This document shows, one piece after another, positions 35,381 to 43,298 of a stretch of 64,000 bases of DNA; the stretch's first letter is position 1, and each line of letters starts with the position of its first letter. The notes under the pieces are model-generated. The model was not told where the DNA came from, did not search any database, and worked only from the letters and a program-made list of their open reading frames with translations. The position numbers and the translations under genes were made by a program. Origin of the DNA: Prevotella sp. (GTDB taxonomy: Bacteria; Bacteroidota; Bacteroidia; Bacteroidales; Bacteroidaceae); the NCBI GenBank assembly GCA_017965475.1, contig JAGCPV010000080.1:1-64000 (forward strand), written 5' to 3'.

Positions 35381-36211
35381 ATGATGATAGATATGAAAGA
35401 ATTGCTGAAAACGGTCTTGCGGTTTGCCCTTTGGGCGATGCTGTTTGTTGTTACTATGTTTGCGGGCATGATCGTGCTCTCCATCATTCACCCTTCCGTG
35501 TGGCAAGGTTCGGAACAGGCTGCAACAGAATATTTCAAAGACTCTGCCATAAGCGGATGGATCAATCTGGCGGCAACACTGCTCTTCATCATCCTCTTTC
35601 TGGTTCTGCGGTGGGTAAGTCTTTCTAAGGGTATCCTTGAGCGGTCATTCATGTGGAAGCTCGTAGGATTGCTGATGGTGCTTACTGTGGCTGACATCTG
35701 CTTTGAGGTGTTCCTTATAGAATTTCCGGCTTATCACAACCTGTTCCCGGAGACATGGGCAGAGATTGAGGCGGACGATAGTCCGGATAGTGGAGGAATA
35801 ACGCAGTATTTATACGCATGCCTGCTAATTCCGATATTCGAGGAGATCGGTTTCCGAGGTGTGCTCCTCGGCGGTCTGCTCCGCGCAAGATGGCATCCCT
35901 GGCTCGCCATACCATTCTCAGCCATAGTTTTCGCCGCATTCCATCTGTTGCCCATCAATTTCATCGGACTGACTCTAGGCGGCATCATTTACGGCTGGCT
36001 CTTCTGGCGCACGAAGAGTCTTATCCCCGGCATCATATGCCACATTCTCAACAATACCATCGCCCTATGCGCCGGACCTGTCATGATGTACATCACCGGC
36101 TCGAGAGAAATGGACACTACCCCGACCACCGATGTGATTGTCATCGTGATAGCCCTCGCACTGATGCTCTCAGCCATAATCCTGATCAACAGGACGGTGC
36201 CGAAGCGTTAA
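35381..36211 (+). CDS. CPBP family intramembrane glutamic protease
   Basis: A 276-residue protein, with start at ATG 35381 (alternatives 35384 and 35393). There are about seven hydrophobic segments. The CPBP/Abi motifs are complete: EEIGFRG (Glu154, Glu155, Arg159), FAAFHL (His about 188) and CHILNNTI. The family cleaves prenylated or membrane peptides; in bacteria some members confer bacteriocin immunity. It starts 34 bases after the TPR/AraC gene on the same strand and is probably its operon partner. Confidence 0.85.
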   Translation: MMIDMKELLKTVLRFALWAMLFVVTMFAGMIVLSIIHPSVWQGSEQAATEYFKDSAISGWINLAATLLFIILFLVLRWVSLSKGILERSFMWKLVGLLMVLTVADICFEVFLIEFPAYHNLFPETWAEIEADDSPDSGGITQYLYACLLIPIFEEIGFRGVLLGGLLRARWHPWLAIPFSAIVFAAFHLLPINFIGLTLGGIIYGWLFWRTKSLIPGIICHILNNTIALCAGPVMMYITGSREMDTTPTTDVIVIVIALALMLSAIILINRTVPKR

Positions 36212-36248
36212 AAATATAGTTAATTACAGCCATAGTCACGTTATTTTG

Positions 36249-36316
36249 CGATAATTGCAAATTTTACCAAGAACTTTATCTCGGGGCCTGACCCCAGTAC
36301 TAAGTTTTTCGACGGT
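36249..36316. repeat. REP-like element with a 31-bp flank shared with the RhuM locus
   Basis: 36250-36280 is identical to 8362-8392, and is followed by CGGGGCCTGACCCCAGTACTAA and GTTTTTCGACGG. The stretch just before it (TTATTTTGC) also resembles TTATTCCGC in the other copy. It lies in the gap between the CPBP gene and the VgrG operon. Confidence 0.8.
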
Positions 36317-36430
36317 TTTCGCGACATGACGAAGGGGGAATACTGGGCGTTTGTCGCCTTTTTGTGCCTCTGTCGCAATGAATTACATAAAAAATCGAGA
36401 AAATTGTTAGAACTACATCATTTTTTTTCA

Positions 36431-36438
36431 TATATTTG
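36431..36438 (+). promoter_or_regulatory. Promoter -7 box of the VgrG operon
   Basis: TATATTTG, 41 bases before the VgrG start. A TTGT at 36405-36408 is a possible but slightly distant -33 box. Confidence 0.6.
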
Positions 36439-36479
36439 CACTCAAATAGTATTATTAAGGCTCACAAATATTACAATCT

Positions 36480-39400
36480 ATGGCAGAAGGTATCAACAAA
36501 ATCAATCTAAGGTTTCTGATCTGCTCGCCAAGCGCAGACATCATCCCTGTCACTTCAGAGAAGGTAGAATTGCCTGATCTGGAACTATCGACAGGCTCTG
36601 ACAAGTTGGAAGGACATCTGATGCAAAAAGGGAAGAACTACCTATGGAAGGTCTCTCTTCAGAACGTCCATTATATTAAAAAGGTGTATAGTCCGAATGT
36701 TGTAAATATTGACCTGCATATCAAGAATGCCGATAACTCGGAAACGCAGCTCTCCAAGCAGCAGCTCGAGGACATATTCCTGAGTAAGCAGGTGGAGGTA
36801 TTCTGTAACGGCGATCAAAAACTGTCAATCGGCAACGACTTCTACGTGCAGACCCTCGAACCGGTCTATACGAAGACAGACCTCTACGTGAAGGTGAGCA
36901 TCTGTAGTCCCGACTTCCAGATGACCATTGAAAATGCCTGCCGCATGTTTACGGCCAAGAAGATGAGCACGATCGTGGACGAGACAAGGACCTCTTTCTG
37001 GCTGCCATACCAGCCCAAGAAGAACCCCTCGTGCAACTGCGACAAAATGCAGCACATGAAGAAAGCAGATAAGGAGCATGTGTTCCCCTACCTGGTGCAG
37101 TATAACGAGAGCTTCTACGATTTCCTGAGGCGAACGACCAACCGTTGGGGCGAGTTCCTCTATTACGAGGGAGGACAGCTGAACATCGGTTACGATAATG
37201 ATGCAGAGCCCACTGAGGTAACCGACTACAACACCCGCACCTATTGCGCCATACAAGCCGAGATGTTAGGCCCGGGCCACAAGTTGCATGCTCAGGCCGT
37301 GGCCGACAAGAACCTGCTGGACAACCCGCTGGAAAAAGACGGCTATGACGTGGTGAAAAACGAGATGACAGCCATCGCCGACCCTGACGGCGGACAGGAC
37401 AAGTATATCATCAACAAACTCAGTTCGCTCTGGACCAAAGGCTCGAAACTGATGGACTGGCTCATCGACACGGGCGTGAACGACATCGTATCGTGGACGA
37501 AGGCCAAGAAAAGGGTATCGGACAACAACGGCAAATACAACGGCAAGTATTTCAGTGGCGATAACATGAACAAATACCCAGAGCACTATAGCGACGACAA
37601 GAAATCGTTTAATATGTACTCGGAGATCAACCCCATACTGAACGAAGACCGCTACAACGAGATCCTGAACATGGAGCTGAAAGCTGGGCAAAACGCCATG
37701 AAGATCGACTTCAACACGAAATACCCCGACCTGAAACTCGGACAGATTATTAAGGTGGCCGGAGAAAAATACCTCGTGATAGAGTTGAGAGGCTACATGC
37801 CCGACGCCGAATCAGTCAACTACGAGGCTATATGTCTGGCCATCGCCACTGAGACCCATAAAGAGAAGGGAACGGACGACAAGGAGATTGAGGTAAGCTA
37901 TACGGGATTCTTCCCGCCATATCTGGAGACAGGCCACATTAGACCATCGGGCGTGCAGCACGCCACCGTCATAGACGTCGATGATCCGGCACGCGGCAAC
38001 CGCGTCAGAGTGAAATTTGAATGGCAGGGCAAGGACGACGGTACTCCCTGGCTGCTTTTCGCACAGAATGCCGCCACGAAGTCGGCTGGCGTACATGGCC
38101 GTCACTATATGAAGGAGGCCGTGCTCGTGGACTTCATCAACGGTAACGTGGAGCGGCCTTACGTGGTGGGCGCTGTTAGCCAGAAGGTGCCTACGCCTCT
38201 GAAGACGGGCAGCATCGCTATGATGAGTCCCGCAGGACAAGGTATGCGCGTGAGCGACGGAACGGGAGCTGGCATGACGGCTTTTGTGGCCAGTCTGACT
38301 CCCGGACTAAAGACTATGCAGGGGTACTTCCCTGGGGCCGACATTCTGGGGAAAATCATCACCGCAGACAAATACAAAGAATTATCGCCCAGATTTGAGG
38401 GCAGCACGGAAATATGCGACTATTACGGCATCTACAGCATCAAGGGATGTACCGACAGCCGTAGCGTCTCTATCAAGTCGCCCTGGGGCGATGTGACGGT
38501 CAATGCCTTCACGGGTATCACCATCAGTGCTCCCAATGGCGACGTGAAGATTGTGGGTAAGAACGTGACCATCGAGGCGGGCAACAATCTGAAGCTCACA
38601 TCGGGCACCAATATCAAACAGAAGTTCATCAGTTCCTATGGCAAGGACACCAGTGCGCTGATGATTTCGCAGGACATCGCCAAGAGGGCTGCCAAGAAGG
38701 TGATGGAATTAGGATTATCAGTGGTGGACCTGAAGCTTGTCAGGAATATCGTGGAGGTAGGCTTCAAGCCGCAGGAGGGTACCCTCGAACTGAAGTCGAA
38801 CCGTTTCCTTAAACTGTCGGCAGGCGGCGCAGAGGCCGGATTCCCCGACGAACTCTACGCCAATCCGAAGAAGAAGGCCCAGGAGGCACTCGAGAAGAGC
38901 GGCGTGCTGAAGATGGCTCCCGCCATGGTGGCACTGATCGAAAAGATCGGACCGTGTGTAGATGCGCTGATAGAGAAATACAAAGAGCAGTATAAAGAGT
39001 GTATCGCGAAAAAGTATGCATACTCCAGCAACTGGGTGTATTTATGTCAGTTGACGAACATAGAAGAAAACGGTCAATGGCCCCAATTCTGTGCGGATTG
39101 GAGGACGGTTATCAAGAAGAAGATGTGGACGCCCGGCACGAAGAGTATTACGTTGGATGACCTGGGATTTATCGAAGATCAGACGAGCCACACAGATGCT
39201 TCTAAAATCAACAATTATTGCCGCCAAAGGTTCCGTAACGATTGCTTCTTCAAGAGTGACGAGAACGTGAACAAATACATTCTCGGGCAGCGCAAGAAAT
39301 ATAAGGATGCGATGCTGAAGACTGCCAACGAACTGCTGGAAAGCATACAAAAGCTCTTGAAAACGGAGTTTAATAAGGGTGACATTCACTCTGTGCTCAC

Positions 39401-40193
39401 GGCCAGGTTCGGGTTCTTAACCAGGTATGTGCCCGACGACTATATCGGGACGTTCGAGAAAGCTTTCACGAAAGACAACACCAGGCAGATGTACCTCCAT
39501 CAGTTCATGTATGGTGATGATAATAACATTGCTGACGGCAGGTCAAGGCTGAATGATCAAGCATTGAGAAGCCACGCGTTTGTCGCTCATAAAATTGCCT
39601 ACAAGCGCCTGATTGCCGTGAACTTGATGGATGAATGGGGCTTCACAATGAAGCCTATCAATCGGGGCATCGTAAATGGTCAGATCGGTGCTATAGAAGT
39701 TGCAGCAGTACCGGCAAAGCCCCAGACGGAAGCTGAATTGACGGGTCCGCAATGGGAACTCTATTTGGAAAGTATTGGCGTCACCGATCTTAAACTTATC
39801 AAGAAAGAGACGGACTTCACGATGGCTCCGGTGGAAAAGGCCTGGGATAACTTCAAGTGCCTGAAGAGTGGCTGGGAGTATTTCTCATACGGCAGTGCCA
39901 GCAAAGGCAAGATTCTCATTGGCAACGGTCAGACTTATACGTTGGGCAGCCAGATCAGTCCTATTGAGGCCAGGTATAACAAGCGTACGCTTAATCCGGC
40001 CGATGTCCTGGACAATGCAGACCAAGTGATAGATAATTTCTTTACGCCTATTAGAAACGCTTTGCGAGCAATAGATGCTCCCGTAGATCTCAATCAACTT
40101 GGATATGTTGTCTTGGATGCGCCTGCTGATCAGGATGATCAGAACCCCCAACAGGGCGTAGAGCCTCATCATGTTGAAGAAGTTGAACAATAA
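36480..40193 (+). CDS. VgrG-like spike protein with a long C-terminal extension
   Basis: A 1237-residue protein. Residues 1-460 match the gp27-like hub of VgrG/Vgr proteins (VQYNESFYDFLRRTTNRWGE, FLYYEGGQLNIGY). Residues 485-570 form the gp5-type OB domain (HATVIDVDDPARGNRVRVKF, VLVDFINGNVERPYVVGAVS). Residues 660-785 form the beta-helix needle (SVSIKSPWGDVTVNAFTGIT, GNNLKLTSGT). From about 790 to the end there is a mainly helical extension (KIGPCVDALIEKYKEQYKEC, VNLMDEWGFTMKP) with no known motif. Bacteroidetes VgrG is usually about half this size, so the extension may be a fused effector or an adaptor. No other secretion-system structural gene is nearby. Confidence 0.85.
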   Translation: MAEGINKINLRFLICSPSADIIPVTSEKVELPDLELSTGSDKLEGHLMQKGKNYLWKVSLQNVHYIKKVYSPNVVNIDLHIKNADNSETQLSKQQLEDIFLSKQVEVFCNGDQKLSIGNDFYVQTLEPVYTKTDLYVKVSICSPDFQMTIENACRMFTAKKMSTIVDETRTSFWLPYQPKKNPSCNCDKMQHMKKADKEHVFPYLVQYNESFYDFLRRTTNRWGEFLYYEGGQLNIGYDNDAEPTEVTDYNTRTYCAIQAEMLGPGHKLHAQAVADKNLLDNPLEKDGYDVVKNEMTAIADPDGGQDKYIINKLSSLWTKGSKLMDWLIDTGVNDIVSWTKAKKRVSDNNGKYNGKYFSGDNMNKYPEHYSDDKKSFNMYSEINPILNEDRYNEILNMELKAGQNAMKIDFNTKYPDLKLGQIIKVAGEKYLVIELRGYMPDAESVNYEAICLAIATETHKEKGTDDKEIEVSYTGFFPPYLETGHIRPSGVQHATVIDVDDPARGNRVRVKFEWQGKDDGTPWLLFAQNAATKSAGVHGRHYMKEAVLVDFINGNVERPYVVGAVSQKVPTPLKTGSIAMMSPAGQGMRVSDGTGAGMTAFVASLTPGLKTMQGYFPGADILGKIITADKYKELSPRFEGSTEICDYYGIYSIKGCTDSRSVSIKSPWGDVTVNAFTGITISAPNGDVKIVGKNVTIEAGNNLKLTSGTNIKQKFISSYGKDTSALMISQDIAKRAAKKVMELGLSVVDLKLVRNIVEVGFKPQEGTLELKSNRFLKLSAGGAEAGFPDELYANPKKKAQEALEKSGVLKMAPAMVALIEKIGPCVDALIEKYKEQYKECIAKKYAYSSNWVYLCQLTNIEENGQWPQFCADWRTVIKKKMWTPGTKSITLDDLGFIEDQTSHTDASKINNYCRQRFRNDCFFKSDENVNKYILGQRKKYKDAMLKTANELLESIQKLLKTEFNKGDIHSVLTARFGFLTRYVPDDYIGTFEKAFTKDNTRQMYLHQFMYGDDNNIADGRSRLNDQALRSHAFVAHKIAYKRLIAVNLMDEWGFTMKPINRGIVNGQIGAIEVAAVPAKPQTEAELTGPQWELYLESIGVTDLKLIKKETDFTMAPVEKAWDNFKCLKSGWEYFSYGSASKGKILIGNGQTYTLGSQISPIEARYNKRTLNPADVLDNADQVIDNFFTPIRNALRAIDAPVDLNQLGYVVLDAPADQDDQNPQQGVEPHHVEEVEQ

Positions 40194-40206
40194 TTGACAG
40201 AATAAG

Positions 40207-42180
40207 ATGGAGAATTATATATTTAAACAGTGGAAGGATGTGATGGACAACTTCCAGGAGACTGTTCAGAAAGAACTGGAAGAGATCCATCAGCAGAAGT
40301 CTGCCGTTCAGCAGATGAAGAGTGAGATATTCAGTCGCCTGAATGGAGGCAAGTTCTACCGCGACGAGAATCGCATCGTGATCTCGGCCCCGCAAATCGT
40401 GATCGGCAACGTGGACTATAGCGGCGACCTGCTGGGATCGATCGGTGAGGTGATCGTGAAGGGCAGTAACGTGGCACTCGAGGGTGTGGGAAGCACAGGC
40501 GCCATCACAAGCCGTGCGCCCAGCATCCGCCAGATCGCCGTCAACCCGGGCTCCGACGGACAGGAGAACGTGGTGGAAAGCATGTCGGAGATCGTATCGC
40601 AGGCCTGCGACATCGTGCTGCAGAGCGACGATGACAAGGATGTCTTCGCAGAAGGTCCCGTATCGGCAGGGCGCGGTGGTGTGAGGATCCATGCCTGCAA
40701 GCACATGCAGATAGAGGCTGCCGTATCGAGCGAGAAGCGCAAAGAGACCATAGAAGACTCTTTGAAGATACTCACCGATCAGATCAGCGACCTGGAGAAG
40801 TCGATGGCCGACCAGAAAAAGCAGGTGGACGGCTACTTCAGCTATATGGAGAGCCTGCTGAAGCAAAACGATGAGCTCAACGCTGACGACCTCTTTACCG
40901 CCGATGCCAACACCCTCGACCTGAATAAAGTGAGCGACCAGATAGAGAGTACGCTGCCGCTGCTTTACCAGACGTCGGTGGATTTTATCAAGACGGTATC
41001 GGCACTGGCAGAGGCTAACCGCAAGAAGAAGGTGCTGGATAAGGAGAAAGACGCCATCAAGACAGGCGACGACTTCAAGAAGAATACGACGGACGCCGAT
41101 ATGACGATTGCCGCTGAGCGTATCAACATGGCGACCATCGACGGCGACGGCAATCTGCACGCCAACCCCGAGGCTGGCATCAGCATGAGAACCCCAGGAC
41201 TGGCCGTCAGCATGATCGGCGACAATGGCACCACTGTGGAGAACAGCAGCTTCAGCGTGCTCACAGAGAACGTGGAAATATCGACCCTCAAGCTATCAGA
41301 CCAAGGGAAGAAGCAGACGGCTACCGGCAGCGTGAAGATCAGCTCGAAGGACGTTTCGATCGCAGCCATCGACTACGAGAGTGAAGGCGATGGCAAGCCA
41401 TTTGCAGAGAAACAGCTGACGACCGACGGCAAAGTGAGCATCACCGCCAAGACCGTAGAGGTATCGACAGCCAATCCGACGAACATCAAGGTGGACGAAA
41501 AGGGCAAGAAGACAGGCGGCGAATATAAGGCCGAAGGCGACGTGATCATCAAGTCGAAGACACTCACCATGGAGAGCCTCGACTATGAGGTGAAGGACGA
41601 CAAGCTGGAGAAGAAGGCGCTGACGAAGGACAGCAAGCTGGCCATTCGCACAGAGAAGATGGACTTCATGGCCGCCGACACCGAAGGCAAGGCTACCGGC
41701 AGCATCAGCATGAACGCGAAGGCTGTTAGCATGAAGTCGATGGATGTCGATAAGGAGAAGCTCACAGACACGGCGCTCGCTGCTGGCAGCACCATGACGC
41801 TCGTATCAGAGAAGATGTATGTGGGCGCCAAGTCGAAGGACATCAAGAGCAAGAAACTGCAGGCCGTCAGTGAGGAGATGGGACTCTTTGCCGACAAGAC
41901 GCTCGAGGCCCAACAGGGCGACGGCAAGGCCGTGGTACAACTCGACGGCGGCAATGCATCGGTGGGTGGCAGCAAGACGCAGATCTACGGCGATACCACC
42001 ATCAATGCCAAGACCGAGATCAAGGGCGACCTCAAGGCACCGAAGGCTGCTATTGACAATCTCGAGGCGAAGTCGTCGTTTAAGTCTCCTAATATCAGCG
42101 ACGGCATTGCCGCTCCTGGTGCTGGCGGAGGCGGCAGCCTGAGCGCCAAGCTGAAGACCGAGGATGCACCCAAGGAATAA
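40207..42180 (+). CDS. Repetitive beta-solenoid protein, possible second spike component
   Basis: A 657-residue protein. It has an N-terminal coiled coil (VMDNFQETVQKELEEIHQQK), then a needle-like block (NRIVISAPQIVIGNV, GEVIVKGSNVALEG) and a second coiled coil at about 180-300. From about 300 to 590 there are at least five repeats of roughly 45 residues: GSVKISSKDVSIAAIDYESE, GKVSITAKTVEVSTA, GDVIIKSKTLTMESLDYEV, GSISMNAKAVSMKSMDVD and GSTMTLVSEKMYVGA. The C-terminal part (TQIYGDTTINAKTEIKGDL, then KAPKAAIDNLEA) resembles phage spike/baseplate ends, followed by a Gly-rich tail. The gene starts 13 bases after the VgrG-like gene. A role as spike tip, cargo carrier or adaptor is inferred from context. 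Confidence 0.6.
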   Translation: MENYIFKQWKDVMDNFQETVQKELEEIHQQKSAVQQMKSEIFSRLNGGKFYRDENRIVISAPQIVIGNVDYSGDLLGSIGEVIVKGSNVALEGVGSTGAITSRAPSIRQIAVNPGSDGQENVVESMSEIVSQACDIVLQSDDDKDVFAEGPVSAGRGGVRIHACKHMQIEAAVSSEKRKETIEDSLKILTDQISDLEKSMADQKKQVDGYFSYMESLLKQNDELNADDLFTADANTLDLNKVSDQIESTLPLLYQTSVDFIKTVSALAEANRKKKVLDKEKDAIKTGDDFKKNTTDADMTIAAERINMATIDGDGNLHANPEAGISMRTPGLAVSMIGDNGTTVENSSFSVLTENVEISTLKLSDQGKKQTATGSVKISSKDVSIAAIDYESEGDGKPFAEKQLTTDGKVSITAKTVEVSTANPTNIKVDEKGKKTGGEYKAEGDVIIKSKTLTMESLDYEVKDDKLEKKALTKDSKLAIRTEKMDFMAADTEGKATGSISMNAKAVSMKSMDVDKEKLTDTALAAGSTMTLVSEKMYVGAKSKDIKSKKLQAVSEEMGLFADKTLEAQQGDGKAVVQLDGGNASVGGSKTQIYGDTTINAKTEIKGDLKAPKAAIDNLEAKSSFKSPNISDGIAAPGAGGGGSLSAKLKTEDAPKE

Positions 42181-42226
42181 CTGATAGTGCTCAAAAATAT
42201 TGTAAACATATAACAGATAGAAAATC

Positions 42227-42928
42227 ATGAAGAGATCGATTATATCACAATTCAATCAGCTGCAGGAAAAGTACACAAGTCAGGTGTCCATGCTGAACTT
42301 CTATTACCTGAACCTGTGTATTAAGGCTGAAGAGGCAGCACTGCTGCCAGTGAAGGTACAAGTGGACGGAGCCGTCATGGATCTGGAGAAGGCGGCCACC
42401 ATCGCCAAGAAGAACGACTACGAGTTTATGGTCATCCCCAACTACGAAGATGACCTGAAACCAGTGGCAGAAGGGATCGCCAATGTGCACCCCGAGTTTA
42501 AGCAGAAAGTGGAGAATTTGACGCTCGAAGCAACAGAGGAGGGCGAGGAGGAACAGGAGGTGCCCTACATCCTGCTCACCATGCCTGAGGTGGACGACGA
42601 CCGCCACGACTTCCTGAAGAAGACCGCCGATGCCCTCTACGATGACTGCAAGCTGCGCATGGAAGAAGCCCTGGCCAAGACAACGGCGGAGCTGACCCCA
42701 CTGCTGGCCGACCAGACGGAGCAGGACAAGGACAAGGTGAAGCAGGCTATCGACCAGCTGAACAAAGAGCGCAACAGTCAGCGCGACGAGATGCACGAGC
42801 AGAAGCTCAAAGAGATCAAGGAAGCCTACAAGAAATGGCTGGGTGCATTTGGTCAGCAGGCGATTGCCAACATGGAAGACGAGGATGCCCACGGCAACGC
42901 AGCTGCCATGAGCATGACCTTGGAGTAA
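42227..42928 (+). CDS. Acidic helical protein of the VgrG operon, unknown function
   Basis: A 233-residue protein, soluble and without a signal peptide. The N-terminal part is helical (MKRSIISQFNQLQEKYTSQV), the middle is very acidic (EATEEGEEEQEVPYILL) and residues about 150-215 are strongly coiled-coil (DKVKQAIDQLNKERNSQR, LKEIKEAYKKW). I do not recognise the family. The size, acidity and position after a spike-like pair would suit a chaperone/adaptor that loads cargo on the VgrG-like protein, but that is inference. It lies 46 bases after the solenoid gene and 29 before the STAS gene. Confidence 0.6.
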   Translation: MKRSIISQFNQLQEKYTSQVSMLNFYYLNLCIKAEEAALLPVKVQVDGAVMDLEKAATIAKKNDYEFMVIPNYEDDLKPVAEGIANVHPEFKQKVENLTLEATEEGEEEQEVPYILLTMPEVDDDRHDFLKKTADALYDDCKLRMEEALAKTTAELTPLLADQTEQDKDKVKQAIDQLNKERNSQRDEMHEQKLKEIKEAYKKWLGAFGQQAIANMEDEDAHGNAAAMSMTLE

Positions 42929-42957
42929 TAATCATCACGGCAAAACTCAACAACATT

Positions 42958-43269
42958 ATGGATATTAGATTCTCGGAAGAAGGCAGCCGTCTGATTGTGG
43001 CCTTTATCGGCGACCTCGACAACACGACTGCCATCGAGGCAGAACGGAAACTGCAGCGTGTGTTTCAACAAGATGAGTATGACGTCGTTGTGGAGTGTAG
43101 TCATCTCAACTACATCTCATCGAAAGGTCTCCGTCTGTTGATCCTGCTTTATAAGCACCTGAGGGATTCAGGCCATATCGGCTATATCACCAAGATGAAC
43201 AGTACGGTGAGGGATGTGCTCTACACAGGCGGTTTCCTGGAGCTGTACAAAGAAATAGTAGAGGAATAA
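42958..43269 (+). CDS. STAS-domain anti-sigma factor antagonist
   Basis: A 103-residue single-domain protein. MDIRFSEEGSRLIVAFIGDL, DNTTAIEAERKLQ, VVVECSHLNYISSKGLRLLI and LLYKHLRDSGH follow the SpoIIAA/RsbV fold, with the phosphorylatable Ser in the YISSKGLR turn kept. Such proteins release a sigma factor or enzyme from a kinase/anti-sigma partner when unphosphorylated. The frame is open upstream to 42835, but ATG 42958 is the only start that gives the domain alone. As last gene of the VgrG operon it suggests a partner-switching control of this system. No kinase or phosphatase partner is in the window. Confidence 0.85.
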   Translation: MDIRFSEEGSRLIVAFIGDLDNTTAIEAERKLQRVFQQDEYDVVVECSHLNYISSKGLRLLILLYKHLRDSGHIGYITKMNSTVRDVLYTGGFLELYKEIVEE

Positions 43270-43278
43270 CCGTCGCGG

Positions 43279-43298
43279 GCATTGCCTATTGGTAATGC
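43279..43298. terminator. Hairpin between the convergent STAS and acyl-activating enzyme genes
   Basis: GCATTGCC and GGTAATGC pair (one mismatch) around TATT and overlap the stop codon of the minus-strand gene. It may serve as a shared terminator; T-runs are weak. Confidence 0.4.

Noticed and set aside
36480..43269. Complete type VI secretion system or prophage
   Set aside because: No sheath, tube, baseplate, ClpV, capsid, terminase or integrase gene is present; only the spike-like part is seen.
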